47,359 nucleotides of DNA from Flavobacteriales bacterium. GTDB taxonomy: Bacteria > Bacteroidota > Bacteroidia > Flavobacteriales_D > Crocinitomicaceae. This document shows, in pieces, positions 33,409 through 41,622 of this stretch. A program made the translations under genes and the position numbers. The stretch covers positions 1-47,359 of the forward strand of contig CANHSL010000010.1 of the NCBI GenBank assembly GCA_947463385.1. The letters are read 5' to 3'. Positions within the stretch are counted from its first letter, which is position 1; the number at the start of each line of letters is the position of its first letter. The notes under the pieces were generated by a model, which did no database searches, was not told the origin of the DNA, and was given only the letters and a program-made list of their open reading frames with translations.

Positions 33409-35100
33409 TTAAAAACTTTGAGTGAAACTTAAGGTAAGGCCATTGTTGGCGGGTACAAAACGACAAACGCCACCTACACAAAACAATCCGGCCCGTTGAC
33501 GCCCATAGGAAAGCATAACACGTGTCGATTCATGAATATAACCGCAGGTGAGGTTTGGATAATTTACACGCTTATTTGCGTCTGGATTACCATAATTATA
33601 TTGGTTGATGAAACTTACAAAATAGCTTGGTGAAACCGTATATTCTATTAATGCTGTAGCCCAATTCCCTTTATCATTAATCGCTCCATCATCTTTCTTG
33701 TTTACAAACATTCCTTGAAGTTCAACGCGAATGTTGTGTTTTGAATTGATTTTATAGGACGCTTCTACCACACCAATATGAGACGAAATAATACCCGTTG
33801 CATCATTGGAAACTTTAGCGATATCATTATTAATGGTAATATTAAAATAAGACACTAAAAGGAGGAGTTTCTTGTTAATTCTTCGCGTGATGTTTACATT
33901 AATGTCTCTCCAATATAAACTATCGCTTTTGTCGAATAGATGGGTTTCATATGCTACACGGCTAGAATCAAACTGATTAATACCACTGGTATGCTGCACT
34001 GGGCGATACGTTGTGGATGCATTAACTCCGAGCGTAGTTCCGTATTTTCCACCCAGTTTGGAACCTTTCTTAATGGTGTATAAAAAATCTGCTTGATATG
34101 CCACCTCTCCCAATGGTTGTGTTGCATAGGGATACAGTGTAGCCACCAAATTGTAGGTATGGGTTTTATTGAGTGCAGGAAGGTAATTGATAAAAACGTC
34201 TTGAAGTTCTTTATTCCGGTCTGAGCGATAGCTCATGTTATCGACTGATTTTGCAGATAGACTAAAGCCAATACCTTTCTTAGAATAGCCAAAGTTTACT
34301 ACCGCCGCGTGGCCAAAATTGTAGATTTTACCATTATCCAACGAAGGGTCTTGTTCTTTTTGAATGTACTCCCCATCTAAACGAAAGTTCTTATACTGTA
34401 ATTTCATTCGTCCACCGTAAGCACCAACATTCTCAGGTAAAACCAATTGATCATCGTCATCTATTTGGTATTTACTGACGAAACTTCCTCCTAGAATTAC
34501 ATCTAATGGAAATGCGCTGAGTTTAGCAAAGGTTTCATTTAAATGAATATCGGCATCTATACCGCGCACAATTCCATCTGAATTAACAACACGACCCGCT
34601 TCAAATGAAAGCCGTTGTTGACCATATACTCCCTTGATTTGAATTCCCTTGAATGGTTTGAAAATAATGCGGGCGCCGTCTAAAACATTATCATAGCCTA
34701 ATGCGCGGTCTTCATAAGCTCTAAGTGCTAGGCCATTACCAAACTGCTCATAAAAATGTCCAAGGGTGACATCCACTTTTGAATTCGAGTAGCCCACATA
34801 ACGCATACCGAGTCCCGTTCCGTCAAAGCGATTTGGATACCCTTGAATTCGGGGCAAATAACTCTCTAAGCGCATCCCTGCTTTAAAGCCCGCATTCGTG
34901 TAAAAAACATTCATATACGAATTCACCAATCCTTTTGATGGAGGTTGAATGGCATTAATAACGGGGTCGTCATTCAAATACTGAAACGTAGATTCAATAT
35001 TCCCGGTAAAATTGCCTTGCGACCATATAAACTGTCCGAAAAAAACAGTTATAAGTAAAAGTACCCCGCTATTCGATGGTAAGTTTTTTAATTTCTTCAT
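33409..35100 (-). CDS. DUF6029 outer-membrane protein
   Basis: The protein has 563 residues from the ATG at 35100, chosen for the signal peptide (MKKLKNLPSNSGVLLLITVF, cleavage near WSQ) and the A-rich upstream sequence; an ATG at 35115 is also possible. The mature protein begins 'GNFTGNIESTFQYLNDD' and has alternating aromatic strands throughout, ending 'LTLSFTQSF' with a C-terminal Phe, as expected for an outer-membrane barrel. Regions such as 'VTLGHFYEQFGNGLALRAYEDR' and 'DNVLDGARI' match what I recall of DUF6029. It overlaps the TlpA-like gene by 32 bp. The function is unknown. Confidence 0.8.
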   Translation of the reverse strand: MKKLKNLPSNSGVLLLITVFFGQFIWSQGNFTGNIESTFQYLNDDPVINAIQPPSKGLVNSYMNVFYTNAGFKAGMRLESYLPRIQGYPNRFDGTGLGMRYVGYSNSKVDVTLGHFYEQFGNGLALRAYEDRALGYDNVLDGARIIFKPFKGIQIKGVYGQQRLSFEAGRVVNSDGIVRGIDADIHLNETFAKLSAFPLDVILGGSFVSKYQIDDDDQLVLPENVGAYGGRMKLQYKNFRLDGEYIQKEQDPSLDNGKIYNFGHAAVVNFGYSKKGIGFSLSAKSVDNMSYRSDRNKELQDVFINYLPALNKTHTYNLVATLYPYATQPLGEVAYQADFLYTIKKGSKLGGKYGTTLGVNASTTYRPVQHTSGINQFDSSRVAYETHLFDKSDSLYWRDINVNITRRINKKLLLLVSYFNITINNDIAKVSNDATGIISSHIGVVEASYKINSKHNIRVELQGMFVNKKDDGAINDKGNWATALIEYTVSPSYFVSFINQYNYGNPDANKRVNYPNLTCGYIHESTRVMLSYGRQRAGLFCVGGVCRFVPANNGLTLSFTQSF

Positions 35101-35581
35101 ATAGTTTTTCTTCATCCCCTGGCGCGTAATTGTTGTGTGTGTACACAATGTTTCCGTTTTTGTCTAGTAAAAACGTATGAGGAACATTATTAACACCCAT
35201 GCTTCGCTTGAAATCGCCGTTAGGATCTAACAATACCGTATAATCCCATGCCTTACCATTCACATAGGTAATTACATCGCGCTTTGTTTTTTCATCATCT
35301 ATAGATACCGCCACTAAGTTTACACCGGTTTCTGTTTGCCATTCTTCATAAAGGTCATGAATTGCCATTAATTCTTTTTTACATGGCGCACACCATGTTG
35401 CCCAAAAACTAATAACCACGGGTCCGGTAAAACCAAAAGCAGCGGTATTAACCTCTTTTCCATTGATGTCCTTCAACAGCACGGAAGGGACTTTTTTCAC
35501 GTCCAAAGAATCTGATTTTATAAGTTGCGTTTTAGCAAGAAAAGGTAAGCTTATCAAAAATGCTATTAATAAATGTTTCAT
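35069..35581 (-). CDS. TlpA-like secreted thioredoxin-fold oxidoreductase
   Basis: This 170-residue protein has a signal peptide (about 1-18). Its thioredoxin fold follows the TlpA/ResA pattern: 'FTGPVVISFWATWCAPCKKE' with active-site Cys64 and Cys67, 'VAVSIDDEKTKRDV', and the cis-proline loop 'VNNVPHTFLLDKNG'. Such proteins act outside the cytoplasm, usually reducing disulfides in cytochrome c biogenesis or in other envelope proteins. As the first gene of the TlpA-DUF6029-Omp28 operon it may serve its own neighbours, in particular the CxxC of the Omp28-like lipoprotein. Confidence 0.9.
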   Translation of the reverse strand: MKHLLIAFLISLPFLAKTQLIKSDSLDVKKVPSVLLKDINGKEVNTAAFGFTGPVVISFWATWCAPCKKELMAIHDLYEEWQTETGVNLVAVSIDDEKTKRDVITYVNGKAWDYTVLLDPNGDFKRSMGVNNVPHTFLLDKNGNIVYTHNNYAPGDEEKLYEEIKKLTIE

Positions 35582-35662
35582 ACGTTGTTAAATTTTCGTG
35601 TGCTTAGCAAATACTTTGCCATTCCAAATTTACACGAAAAAAGAATATTTCTATGTTATGCA

Positions 35663-35693
35663 TTTGGAAACCATCGTATTTTTCTTAACTTTG
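35663..35693 (+). promoter_or_regulatory. Complete Bacteroidota promoter: TTTG (35663-35666), N19, TAACTTTG (35686-35693)
   Basis: This is the best promoter match in the window, with both consensus elements exact and 19 bp between them. The ATG of the T9SS gene at 35714 lies 20 nt downstream, which also supports that start over upstream in-frame codons. Confidence 0.75.
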
Positions 35694-35713
35694 ATAAGAA
35701 TGAAATTCACTAT

Positions 35714-36475
35714 ATGACAAAAATTTACTCCCTCCTTTTTACTTTGTTTTTCATATCGTCTTTCTTTGCACAAGACAATCTTGTAATATATCTTGACGGA
35801 CAAACCACGGACCTTTCATCTGGCGGCGGACCTCACATGGTTGCGGCACCATCTGCAGCAGCATTTGACGTTACCTTCAACGTATACAACAATGCGGCAA
35901 ATACTCAAAAATGGAGAATTACTAGATCACACATATCTGTTCCAGCAGGCTGGGCAGACGGTTTATGTTGGGGGCATGCAACCGATCCGTTTGGCGGTTC
36001 TTGTTACTCAAGTACTCAAATGAACTCCTCGCCATGGACTTCACCAGGTGGTGCAGCCGTACTTTTTGATCTTTTACCCGGAGAGTATGGAAAAATGAAA
36101 CCTGATTTTAATCCTGCTGACGGAATAAGCGGAACGGGTCATTATCGCTATTATATTACAAATGCATCGGGCACGACGTATTTAGATTCCGTGGATGTAA
36201 TTGTTGATTATGTAGCGGATGTGAAGCCTCTAAAAGACCCAGTAACGGTTACCTTGGTTCCGAATCCTGCGGATGATTATATTAATATTACTGTAAGTGG
36301 TGCAGAATCTTTTCAGTTTAAAATATTGGATGCGATGGGTTCCACCATCATGCGCGACCAAGTGAGTTCAACAAAAAAAATAAATACGTCTGAATTCAAA
36401 AGTGGCGTTTACTTTATTTCTTTTGAAGGGCAATCAACTAAACCGTTCACTAGAAAAGTAATCATTCGCCATTAA
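35714..36475 (+). CDS. Small secreted T9SS type A cargo protein
   Basis: The protein has 253 residues from the ATG at 35714, giving the signal peptide MTKIYSLLFTLFFISSFFAQ. The N-terminal domain (about 21-165) is a single beta-sandwich-like unit ('AFDVTFNVYNNAANTQKWRI', 'ISVPAGWADGLCWGH', 'LLPGEYGKMKPDFNP') with a Cys pair (DGLCWGH, GGSCYSS) that could form a disulfide. The C-terminal ~70 residues are a T9SS sorting domain (TLVPNPADDYINITVSG ... FKSGVYFISF ... KVIIRH). It is transcribed from the consensus promoter at 35663-35693; rnr begins 11 bp downstream and could be read through. The function is unknown. Confidence 0.85.
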   Translation: MTKIYSLLFTLFFISSFFAQDNLVIYLDGQTTDLSSGGGPHMVAAPSAAAFDVTFNVYNNAANTQKWRITRSHISVPAGWADGLCWGHATDPFGGSCYSSTQMNSSPWTSPGGAAVLFDLLPGEYGKMKPDFNPADGISGTGHYRYYITNASGTTYLDSVDVIVDYVADVKPLKDPVTVTLVPNPADDYINITVSGAESFQFKILDAMGSTIMRDQVSSTKKINTSEFKSGVYFISFEGQSTKPFTRKVIIRH

Positions 36476-36486
36476 TTGGCCTTATA

Positions 36487-38637
36487 ATGGCTAAAAACAA
36501 GCACCGTGGTTCGCATCATAAAAAATCAGAGCGAAAATCTAGCGGAGGATATAGGACTCTTGTGCTCAATGTTTTTGCAAAAAACCAAGGTGCGTCCTTA
36601 ACCCACAAGCAACTGTGTTCTTTACTGTCCGCAAATGCCCCCAATGAACGTCAACATATATTTGACGCCCTCATGGCCTTAGTTGAAAAGCGGCAGCTAA
36701 ATCAATTAAATCATCACAGCTTTACCCTCCCGATTCAAACCCCTGAAGAGGGAATCCTTGAAATGAATCCCAAAGGATTTGGATTTGTTCGAATTGAAGG
36801 ATCAACGAATGACGTAATGATTCGCGAGGAAAACAAAGGAATGGCCATTGATGGAGACCGGGTGCAATTCACTGTGATTAAGGACAGAAACGGCAAGCGA
36901 GAGGGGGTCATCTTGAATGTACTGGATCGCGCTCGAATGCAGTTAGTTGGTACCATTCAAGTCCGAAACCATAAGGCTATATTATATCCTGACTCTGCAA
37001 AATTTGGGGTGCCTGTAGAAATTCCAGAAAGCAAACTGAATGGAGCGCAGCAAGGAATGCGCGCCGTTGTAAAAATAACCGTTTGGCCTGAACAACGAAA
37101 AATGCCTTACGGTGAAGTTGTTGCGATTCTCGGTTATGCCGGAACGAACGATGCTGAAATGATTTCGATCTTAATTAATCAAGGATTTGATCCCTTTTTT
37201 CCTGACGAAGTTTTACGAGAAGCCAGTTTAATTTCAACAGAAATCACGAACGAAGAAATAGCAAAAAGACTTGATTTAAGAACCATAACAACCTTTACAA
37301 TTGACCCTGTAGATGCTAAAGATTTTGACGATGCGATTTCTTATGAGCCATTAGAAAACGGGAACCTGAAAATTGGCGTTCACATTGCGGATGTGGGACA
37401 CTATATACAAGAAGGTTCCGCTTTAGATAAAGAAGCATTAAAGCGTTCGAATTCGGTTTATTTAGTTGATCGGGTAATGCCGATGTTGCCGGAACAACTT
37501 TCAAATGTGCTTTGTTCGTTGAGGCCTAATGAAGATAAGTTGGCATTCTCCGCGATTTTTGAATTCAATGAGCAGCATGAAGTTATAAATTCTTGGTATG
37601 GTAAAAGTGTTATTCATTCAAATCGAAGATATACCTATGAAGAGGTTCAAGAAATTATTGAAGGAACGAAGGATCAATATGCACAGGAATTACATACCAT
37701 AAATAAAATCGCTAAACTCCTTCGTGCTAACCGCTTTAAAAAAGGTGCATTAAACATCGTCTCTGAAGAACTTCGGTTTGTGTTATCTGAAACGGGTGTG
37801 CCCATTGGCACACTTCTTAAAACCTCAAAAGAATCACATCAGCTTATTGAAGAGTTTATGCTATTAGCCAATCGGTCCATCGCCGCTTATTTGACTCCGA
37901 AAAAAGAGAAAGCGGAAACACACACTACCGTTTACCGGGTGCATGATTTACCTGATTTAGAAAAACTTGGTTTACTGACCCTGTTTTGTGAAAAATTTGG
38001 GCTAGAATTACATATTGATCAAATCCAAGAGGCCGCGTTTAAGCTTAATAAGTTATTAAAAGATATAGAAAACGAACCCTACTTCTCACTCATTCAGGGC
38101 ATGGTGGTTAGGTCCATGGCAAAGGCTGTTTATAGCACGAATAATAAAGGGCATTTTGGACTGGCATTCAAGGAATATACACATTTTACATCGCCGATAC
38201 GACGATATGCTGACCTCATTGTACATCGGCAACTTTTTGAAAAAACGGAAACAGGCAGTGTAAAACATAGAACTAATCTTGAAGAAGTTTGTAAACGAAT
38301 TTCTGCGAATGAGCGCAAAGCCATTGAGGCAGAACGGGAATCCGTGAAGTACTTTCAAACACTCATGTTAATTGACCATATCGGAGAAACGTTTGAAGGT
38401 ATTGTTTCAGGAATTTCAGAATATGGAATCTTTGTACGATTAACAGCGAATAATTGCGAAGGAATGGTTGCAATTTCCTCAATTACAGCAGATCGGTATT
38501 TATTTGACCCTGAACGCTATGCTGTGGTTGGTAAACGAAGTGGTAAAACTATTAATCTCGGGGATATCGTTTCAGTTACCGTTGACGAAGTAAGTCCCAG
38601 AAAACGCCAAATAGATTTAATTCTAACCTCGCACTAA
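36487..38637 (+). CDS. rnr: Ribonuclease R
   Basis: This 716-residue processive 3'-5' exoribonuclease degrades structured RNA. The order is a basic N-terminal tail (about 1-20), a winged-helix-like segment (about 25-80), cold-shock domains (about 85-215), the RNB catalytic domain (about 262-600) with metal-binding aspartates Asp273, Asp279, Asp281 and Asp282 in 'TIDPVDAKDFDDA', and a C-terminal S1 domain (about 625-714: 'GETFEGIVSGISEYGIFVRL'). Length is typical of Bacteroidota RNase R. It begins 11 bp after the T9SS protein gene and no separate -7 box is evident. It is convergent with the MORN gene, 3 bp apart. Confidence 0.96.
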   Translation: MAKNKHRGSHHKKSERKSSGGYRTLVLNVFAKNQGASLTHKQLCSLLSANAPNERQHIFDALMALVEKRQLNQLNHHSFTLPIQTPEEGILEMNPKGFGFVRIEGSTNDVMIREENKGMAIDGDRVQFTVIKDRNGKREGVILNVLDRARMQLVGTIQVRNHKAILYPDSAKFGVPVEIPESKLNGAQQGMRAVVKITVWPEQRKMPYGEVVAILGYAGTNDAEMISILINQGFDPFFPDEVLREASLISTEITNEEIAKRLDLRTITTFTIDPVDAKDFDDAISYEPLENGNLKIGVHIADVGHYIQEGSALDKEALKRSNSVYLVDRVMPMLPEQLSNVLCSLRPNEDKLAFSAIFEFNEQHEVINSWYGKSVIHSNRRYTYEEVQEIIEGTKDQYAQELHTINKIAKLLRANRFKKGALNIVSEELRFVLSETGVPIGTLLKTSKESHQLIEEFMLLANRSIAAYLTPKKEKAETHTTVYRVHDLPDLEKLGLLTLFCEKFGLELHIDQIQEAAFKLNKLLKDIENEPYFSLIQGMVVRSMAKAVYSTNNKGHFGLAFKEYTHFTSPIRRYADLIVHRQLFEKTETGSVKHRTNLEEVCKRISANERKAIEAERESVKYFQTLMLIDHIGETFEGIVSGISEYGIFVRLTANNCEGMVAISSITADRYLFDPERYAVVGKRSGKTINLGDIVSVTVDEVSPRKRQIDLILTSH

Positions 38638-38640
38638 TCA

Positions 38641-40347
38641 TTATTCAGGAGAAAATGGATTACCACTGGAAACACGCTGTAATTCGTGTCCTTTTCTGAA
38701 CATTTTTTGTGTTATTGGCTTTCCGTTGCTGCCATAAACAATGAATAACCCATCTTTCAACCCGTTCTTATAGTGGATTTCATTCATTTTATTTCCCCGA
38801 CGATCATTTTGATAAAATTCACCATGAAGCAGTCCATTTTTAAATGTTGAAACCACGGCGGGTACAACTCCTCCAGGATAAAAATTAATCCACTTACCAA
38901 CCTTCTTTCCTAAATGATATTTTCCCGACTCTTTAATTGCAAAGTCAAGCTGAGAATATGCTTTATAGAACCCGTGCTCTACGCTTTGTTTTTCTTTAAA
39001 CCCTAAGGCAACGACATCTTGTGACGCATTTTTTAGCGTTTTAACCTTGTAAGAAACCTCTTCTTTTTTCCTTCCATTGTTATAGAATTCGGTCCATTTC
39101 CCCGTCTTATTACCGTGCTTATAGCGACCAAATAACAGTAATTTTCCTTCTGGACTAAACGAATACCATGCGCCATGAAGTTTACCTTCCTTATAGAAGG
39201 ACGTATTCTTAACCCTCCCATTTGGCCAAAAATTCTTCCACTCCCCCTCTTCTTCCCCGCGATTATACGCCCCTTGAAGCAATATCGTACCGTCTTCATA
39301 CCATGTCTGCCAAAGGCCTTGTTTCAAATCGGATTCATATTTCCCTTTTTTAAAGGGCGTACCATCCTTGTAATAATAATTCCACTCACCCGCCTTTAAT
39401 CCATTATCAAACGATGCAGTATAAGAAAGTTCCCCAGAGGAATAATAATAAGTCCAAACACCCTGTTGTAAATTAGATTTGAACATTCCCTTCATGTCTT
39501 CACCACCATCCAATCTTCTCCAAATCCAAGTCCCTTCCTTTTTACCCAATTGATAACTTCCTTCCGTTTGCAACACCCCGTTTTCAAAATACACTTGATA
39601 GGATCCGTCTAATGAATCTTGAATGAAACTTTGCTGTTTTTCGATGTTCCCATTCGGAAAATAGAACAGCCACTTGCCCTGTTTTTTACCACCAGAAAAC
39701 GCGCCTTCAATCGACGGTCTTCCGGAGGCCAGTAATTCAAAAAAGGGGCCATCTCTTAATCCATTATTAAACGTATATGATTCTTTAATCCCACCATACG
39801 TATAATATGTATTCACCTGTCCTTTGCCGGCAACAACCGTCTGCGTGTGCAACGAATCATTCTCAAAATAATCCAACAAATACGTGGTGTCATTTCTGAC
39901 TAATTCAGTTTTCCATCTTGACGCATCGCTGTAGTTATAATTCCATATGCCCTCAGGGGAGCCCAACTGATAATTACCTTGAATTAGCAAGATGCCTTTT
40001 TCATTATATTCTTTAAAGGTAGAATCGGGCACATTAAATTGAGCAAAATACTGTTGTTTAATTTGTTTGTTTGGAAAGTAGGTGGTTTGTTTGCCATGCA
40101 TACGATTTCGATAAAAAAACCGCTCCTCTTCGATTGAACCATCAAGGGCATAGAATGTCCATTTTCCGTGTTTTTCGGTAGTTGTTGGATTGATTTCGTC
40201 CAAGTAATAGGATCCTGTAGAATGAATTCTTTTGTTATTAGCATCCCAAAACACCTTTGCTTTGGGGCCCAGATTTTCAGGTAAAACCCTTTGAGCGTGT
40301 AAGGCTTGGCTCAGGGACACAAGAAAAAAGAGCCACAAATACTTCAT
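38641..40347 (-). CDS. Secreted MORN-2 repeat protein
   Basis: The protein has 568 residues from the ATG at 40347, which gives the signal peptide MKYLWLFFLVSLSQALHAQ; an ATG at 40374 would add nine residues. Nearly the whole mature protein is about 20 repeats of ~23 residues of the MORN-2 type ('GKWTFYALDGSIEEE', 'GVWTYYYSSGELSYTASFDN', 'GEWNYYYKDGTPFKKGKYES'). Automatic annotation often names such proteins 'YwqK family antitoxin', but there is no toxin partner here and the protein is secreted. It is probably a periplasmic or outer-membrane-associated beta-repeat scaffold. It follows the LysE-type gene by 34 bp on the same strand. Confidence 0.85.
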   Translation of the reverse strand: MKYLWLFFLVSLSQALHAQRVLPENLGPKAKVFWDANNKRIHSTGSYYLDEINPTTTEKHGKWTFYALDGSIEEERFFYRNRMHGKQTTYFPNKQIKQQYFAQFNVPDSTFKEYNEKGILLIQGNYQLGSPEGIWNYNYSDASRWKTELVRNDTTYLLDYFENDSLHTQTVVAGKGQVNTYYTYGGIKESYTFNNGLRDGPFFELLASGRPSIEGAFSGGKKQGKWLFYFPNGNIEKQQSFIQDSLDGSYQVYFENGVLQTEGSYQLGKKEGTWIWRRLDGGEDMKGMFKSNLQQGVWTYYYSSGELSYTASFDNGLKAGEWNYYYKDGTPFKKGKYESDLKQGLWQTWYEDGTILLQGAYNRGEEEGEWKNFWPNGRVKNTSFYKEGKLHGAWYSFSPEGKLLLFGRYKHGNKTGKWTEFYNNGRKKEEVSYKVKTLKNASQDVVALGFKEKQSVEHGFYKAYSQLDFAIKESGKYHLGKKVGKWINFYPGGVVPAVVSTFKNGLLHGEFYQNDRRGNKMNEIHYKNGLKDGLFIVYGSNGKPITQKMFRKGHELQRVSSGNPFSPE

Positions 40348-40381
40348 AAAAACAAAACGGAGAGGCTTATACATGTTACAT

Positions 40382-41047
40382 CTATATTAACTGCCGAAGG
40401 ATTAGGAAAACACCAGTGCCAGAAAAAATAACGCCGATAAGTACATTCAGGGCTTTCAATAAATTAACGGTGACTAATGGTTTTAGTTTGTTTGCCACAT
40501 ATGCCTTTAAACAATCAATCCCAAAAAAGGTAATTAATATAATCGCTAAATAAATAGAAATGTGGATGTCGCTTTCATATTTTGCCACTAAGTCGAACCC
40601 TTTTGCTACGATAGCCAACCAATAAATCACAACGCCCGGATTAAGCAGGTTCAAGGTAAATCCTTTGAGAACCAGCATCGTATTATCTTTTTTTCTATTG
40701 GGTTTGGCTTGTTGTTCTGGTACGTCAATCAATTCTTGTTCTAAATCTACTGGAGCCAACTGGACCTTTTTAAAAAACAGATTATACACCCCAAATGCAA
40801 TAAACAAGGATCCTCCTACAAGGCTCAGTGCTAAGTTATTTTTAACATCACCAAGCCCTTTTAATTGATAAGCAAAAAACAAGGAAATGACGATATAAAA
40901 CAAATCACTCAACAAAACACCCAAGTCAAAAATCAAGGCCGATTTGAATCCTTTTGTAATGCTAATCTCTAACAAAACAAAAAATACCGGACCAATCATA
41001 ATACTCAACAGAAATCCTATTCCGATGGCTTGGAAAACATACTCCAT
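40382..41047 (-). CDS. LysE/RhtB-type amino-acid exporter family protein
   Basis: The protein has 221 residues from the ATG at 41047, preferred over an in-frame codon at 41065 because it follows a -7 box by 5 nt. About six transmembrane helices are visible. The N-terminal 'GFLLSIMIGPVFFVLLEISITKGF' matches the LysE family helix 1-2 region (GP motif), and 'KGFTLNLLNPGVVIYWLAI' matches the central NP motif. A charged cytoplasmic loop lies in between (about 100-128). The family exports amino acids or related small solutes; the substrate is unknown. TATTTTTG (41060-41053) is the likely -7 box. Confidence 0.85.
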   Translation of the reverse strand: MEYVFQAIGIGFLLSIMIGPVFFVLLEISITKGFKSALIFDLGVLLSDLFYIVISLFFAYQLKGLGDVKNNLALSLVGGSLFIAFGVYNLFFKKVQLAPVDLEQELIDVPEQQAKPNRKKDNTMLVLKGFTLNLLNPGVVIYWLAIVAKGFDLVAKYESDIHISIYLAIILITFFGIDCLKAYVANKLKPLVTVNLLKALNVLIGVIFSGTGVFLILRQLI

Positions 41048-41052
41048 ACCTA

Positions 41053-41060
41053 CAAAAATA
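41053..41060 (-). promoter_or_regulatory. -7 box (TATTTTTG) of the LysE-type gene, start codon 5 nt downstream
   Basis: Minus strand: TATTTTTG-TAGGT-ATG. It supports the ATG at 41047. No clear -33 element is visible. Confidence 0.45.
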
Positions 41061-41122
41061 ATCAAAAGGTTCGGGTATGGTTAAATCTATTAGGTGCAAT
41101 GAAATAAAAGTGGAATAATCCT

Positions 41123-41130
41123 TATCTTTG
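41123..41130 (+). promoter_or_regulatory. -7 box (TATCTTTG) of the small acidic protein gene
   Basis: This perfect TAnnTTTG match lies 18 nt upstream of the ATG at 41149. No clear -33 element is visible. Confidence 0.5.
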
Positions 41131-41148
41131 CGTAATTAAATCAGATTC

Positions 41149-41508
41149 ATGAGAACGAAATTGGCCAATGATAAGCTAGATGCTATTATTAAAATGGTAG
41201 AAAAAGAGGGTGTAAACGCCCCAAAATTAATTGATGAATTAAAGTCACTGCGGGTTAAGGCCTTAGAAGAGAAAGACCCTTTAGTAGTAAAAATACTTCG
41301 GTTAACGTATGAGTATTTAGGTGAAAACGAGTCTTTTGGTGTTGAAGGTCAATTTGAAGAAGACGAAGAAGGCAATGAATATCCGCTTGAAATCGATGAG
41401 AAAGAGAACTTATTATATCTGTTGTCATTACTTCAAAATGCAGAACAAAAAGTAAATCGGGAAGAATTAAAAGATTACCGAGATGCGTTAAAATCAGAAT
41501 TATATTAA
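41149..41508 (+). CDS. Small acidic helical hypothetical protein (119 aa)
   Basis: I do not recognise a named family. The 119-residue protein is cytoplasmic (no signal or TM) and largely helical, with a basic N-terminus (MRTKLANDKL) and a very acidic middle ('EGQFEEDEEGNEYPLEIDEKEN'). A C-terminal helical pair ('LLYLLSLLQNAEQKVNREEL') follows. It is monocistronic with its own -7 box and a hairpin terminator downstream, so it is very probably a real, independently regulated gene. It may be a protein-binding regulator; that is only a guess. Confidence 0.65.
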   Translation: MRTKLANDKLDAIIKMVEKEGVNAPKLIDELKSLRVKALEEKDPLVVKILRLTYEYLGENESFGVEGQFEEDEEGNEYPLEIDEKENLLYLLSLLQNAEQKVNREELKDYRDALKSELY

Positions 41509-41589
41509 TCAAGAGGCAACGTGTCTTAACATCTTTACGTCTTTTACATACTCATAGGCGTAAGCTTAGATTTATTTAACTTGCAGAGA

Positions 41590-41620
41590 AAGCCGAAAAA
41601 CCACCTTTTTCGGCTTTTTT
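41590..41620. terminator. Bidirectional intrinsic terminator
   Basis: AAGCCGAAAAA (41590-41600), loop CCACC, TTTTTCGGCTT (41606-41616) and then T's. It has an 11-bp stem with a T-run on the plus strand and A's upstream, so it can serve both the small acidic gene (+) and the AddB-like gene (-). Confidence 0.92.
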
Positions 41621-41622
41621 AT

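Noticed and set aside
35573-35713. N-terminal extension of the T9SS gene at 35714
   Set aside because: The extension spans the consensus promoter at 35663-35693 and would bury the signal peptide about 48 residues inside the protein.
38641-40347. Toxin-antitoxin system (YwqK label for MORN-2 proteins)
   Set aside because: The protein is large and has a signal peptide; no toxin gene is adjacent.
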